From Tubiluchus corallicola (Eukaryota > Priapulida > Priapulimorpha > Priapulimorphida > Tubiluchidae), in assembly GCA_030141605.1 (NCBI GenBank), contig JAQGDQ010000130.1, forward strand, positions 64,001 through 124,000: a DNA stretch of 60,000 nt, given 5' to 3'. Shown here piece after piece: positions 58,621 through 60,000 of the stretch. The notes beneath the pieces were generated by a model. The model was given only the letters and a program-made list of their open reading frames with translations, was not told the DNA's origin and made no database searches. Within the stretch, counting starts at the first letter, position 1; every line of letters starts with the position of its first letter. Made by a program: the position numbers and the translations under genes.

Positions 58621-59200
58621 AACAATCGCGCCAGTAGAGACGTTTTGTAACTTTTGATTTGGCAGCTTGCCAGCAGCTGGCTCAATTTTCAGAAGTAGCT
58701 TGCTGCGAAATATACGTAAGTCTTTAGCAGTCCACCTTTTAGTTTTGTCCTTGGTAAGATGTAGATGAAACAAAACGCTACGTGGCAATTTGCTTTCCAA
58801 AATTGTGAGGAAGTGCCTATGATTAATATCCTCTCCTAAAACTCCCAAACTCCTCAAGTGTTTTTCAATCATGTTCTGGCACTTTCTTAGACTTTCTGCG
58901 TTGTCTGTAGCGACAGGTACTTTCTCAAGTTGACGATAATGTGTATCAATAATTAAGTCCTTTTGCCCAAATCGCCTTTCCAAAATTTTCACAACTTCTT
59001 TGTAATTGTCACCTGTGACCTGGAATCCTTCGATTACTGCTAGTGCATCACCTCGTAGCCTACCACGCAAAACTGTCAATTTGTCTACATCTGAATACCT
59101 GCGTTGTCATGCACTGTTGCCTTGTAAGCATCACAGAATGATTGGAATTTTGTAATATCGCCATCAAACGGCTGAAGGTCAACTATTGGTAGGTGTAAAG
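58600..59200 (-). pseudogene. BEL/Pao gag, DUF1759-type capsid region
   Basis: Minus strand from the LQPFDGDITKFQSFCDAY motif (about 59180) through LRGRLRGDALAVIEGF, YKEVVKILERRFG, HLRSLGVLGED and ILESKLP to about 58700. This is the typical BEL/Pao gag core (P-F-x-G-D...F-x-x-F, A-x-x-x-I-x-G, LE-x-RFG). Damage: an in-frame TAA near 59200 and a one-base shift near 59102. The right part of the frame ends at 58534 only because it runs out of frame over the RT sequence. Confidence 0.85.
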
Positions 59201-59201
59201 A

Positions 59202-59670
59202 TTAATGTTCTTGCTGTGGTTTCTGTGAAATTTGTAGTTTCTCTACTAACTTGGTCATTTGCTCTAAAAATTGTTGTTGCCCACTAGCTTCAGATTTAGC
59301 CGACCTATATTCCTCCTGTTTTTGCGCTTGAAATGCAGCCGATTTTTTCTGCAGTGACATCAACATCACCTCAATTGTTTCTAGTTTGTTCATCCTCAGT
59401 TAAAAATTCGTCTAACTCTGTTTGCTGGGCAGGCTCGAGTGTCAATTCAGACGCTTCTTCTTGTAGCTTCTCGGACGCACTGGTAAATTTTTGTATTTTG
59501 TTAGATATTTGCGCTATACTTTCATTGATTTCTGCCAAAGCTGCAATACTAAAGCCTACAGTGGGTTCTAGTAATTTTAAAGCTGACTCGCTAGCCCGTT
59601 TTGCTGCATTGAGAAATCGTGTTCTATTGGCTTTCAGTCTCGATAGCTTCTGCTTACTTTTCTCGTCCAT
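59202..59670 (-). pseudogene. BEL/Pao gag N-terminal coiled-coil region
   Basis: ATG at 59670 opens a 99-aa frame (MDEKSKQKLSRLKANRTRFL) rich in Ala, Glu, Lys and heptads. It stops at 59371, where a second frame (59393-59202) continues the coiled coil (LETIEVMLMSLQKKSAAF...) to a TAA. A one-base shift in the 22-base overlap explains the split. Confidence 0.75.
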
Positions 59671-59718
59671 TTTTTACGTTGATTATTTAAGTTAAATCGC
59701 TAATCTTACCGTGAAAAT

Positions 59719-59737
59719 TCCCGGGTTTCTTGCACCA
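59719..59737 (-). other. Candidate primer-binding site of the BEL/Pao element
   Basis: Minus-strand TGGTGCAAGAAACCCGGGA begins with the TGG complementary to a tRNA CCA end and lies about 50 bp upstream of the gag ATG. Which tRNA it matches could not be settled by eye. Confidence 0.4.
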
Positions 59738-59739
59738 CT

Positions 59740-60000
59740 TGTGGCGATGCCCTGTCACTTCGCCCAAATTTCAGAGCTGATTATCTATAATTTACTCGAA
59801 AATCGTAAACAGTCAAACTTGCCACAAAAAATTGTATATTGATATCTTCTGTATTACACAACTTGCGGTGTGAAACAAAAACTTCTATGACAATTTCACA
59901 AACAAAGACGCTAACGAAACTTTTTATAACACTAGTAATCTAAACAAGCATGTCCGCCCTTTTACACTCGTCTTCTGCAGACTCCTGCGCGCCGAAACAA
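59740..60000 (-). repeat. Probable 3' part of the 5' LTR of the BEL/Pao element
   Basis: By position: immediately upstream (minus strand) of the putative primer-binding site, ending CCACA, noncoding. It runs off the window, so length and the TG start cannot be checked. Confidence 0.4.

Overview
The window reads as gene-poor, AT-rich intergenic or intronic DNA from an invertebrate animal. The evidence is the repeat landscape: long CT/GA, ATT and GTCTG arrays, interspersed non-LTR, BEL/Pao, hAT and Harbinger-like remnants, tRNA-derived SINE-like pieces, and CCCTAA (TTAGGG-type) repeats. There are no bacterial-style operons or ribosome binding sites, and no complete multi-exon host gene can be assembled by eye. 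I cannot name the species. A lophotrochozoan or another non-arthropod invertebrate is plausible, but that is inference.

Layout. 0-7 kb: a GGTAC pentanucleotide array, a small TIR element with a telomere-like core, a dispersed repeat whose inverted copy lies near 35 kb, a second dispersed repeat with a direct copy near 38 kb, and a compound pyrimidine array. 7-13.6 kb: 3' remnants of two non-LTR retrotransposons, a 77-bp tandem duplication, a SINE-like piece and a hAT MITE with target-site duplication. 14.2-15.5 kb: copy A of a duplicated gene family encoding a small single-pass membrane protein with a cysteine-rich C-terminus. 16.3 kb: a perfect ATT array. 20.9-22 kb: an RFX X-box upstream of a small ORF, and a near-perfect 41-bp hairpin. 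24-26 kb: a decayed coding segment, then the best candidate for an intact single-exon gene (151 aa, with TATA box and polyadenylation signal). 26.5-31 kb: a hAT MITE with a perfect 8-bp TSD, a second telomere-core element, TAAT-rich noncoding stretches, a non-LTR RT fragment and a Harbinger-like MITE. 33.5-34.3 kb: a 5'-truncated non-LTR element sitting inside a CT microsatellite. 36-42 kb: coding-like exon candidates, a 5S-like element and a long pyrimidine tract. 42.4-48.4 kb: a local cluster of diverged duplicated blocks interrupted by a 1.8-kb GTCTG-rich satellite with four 154-bp units. 50-52.5 kb: three more minisatellites. 52.5-54 kb: a non-LTR 3' remnant next to copy B of the membrane-protein family. 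56.7-60 kb: a degraded BEL/Pao retrotransposon on the minus strand, running off the right edge.

There is no pathway-like cooperation between genes here. The main biological signals are the two-copy membrane/cysteine-rich family, the small candidate genes at 25.2 and 40.6 kb, and the structured repeats. Most of the remaining open frames are shadows of microsatellites or chance frames.
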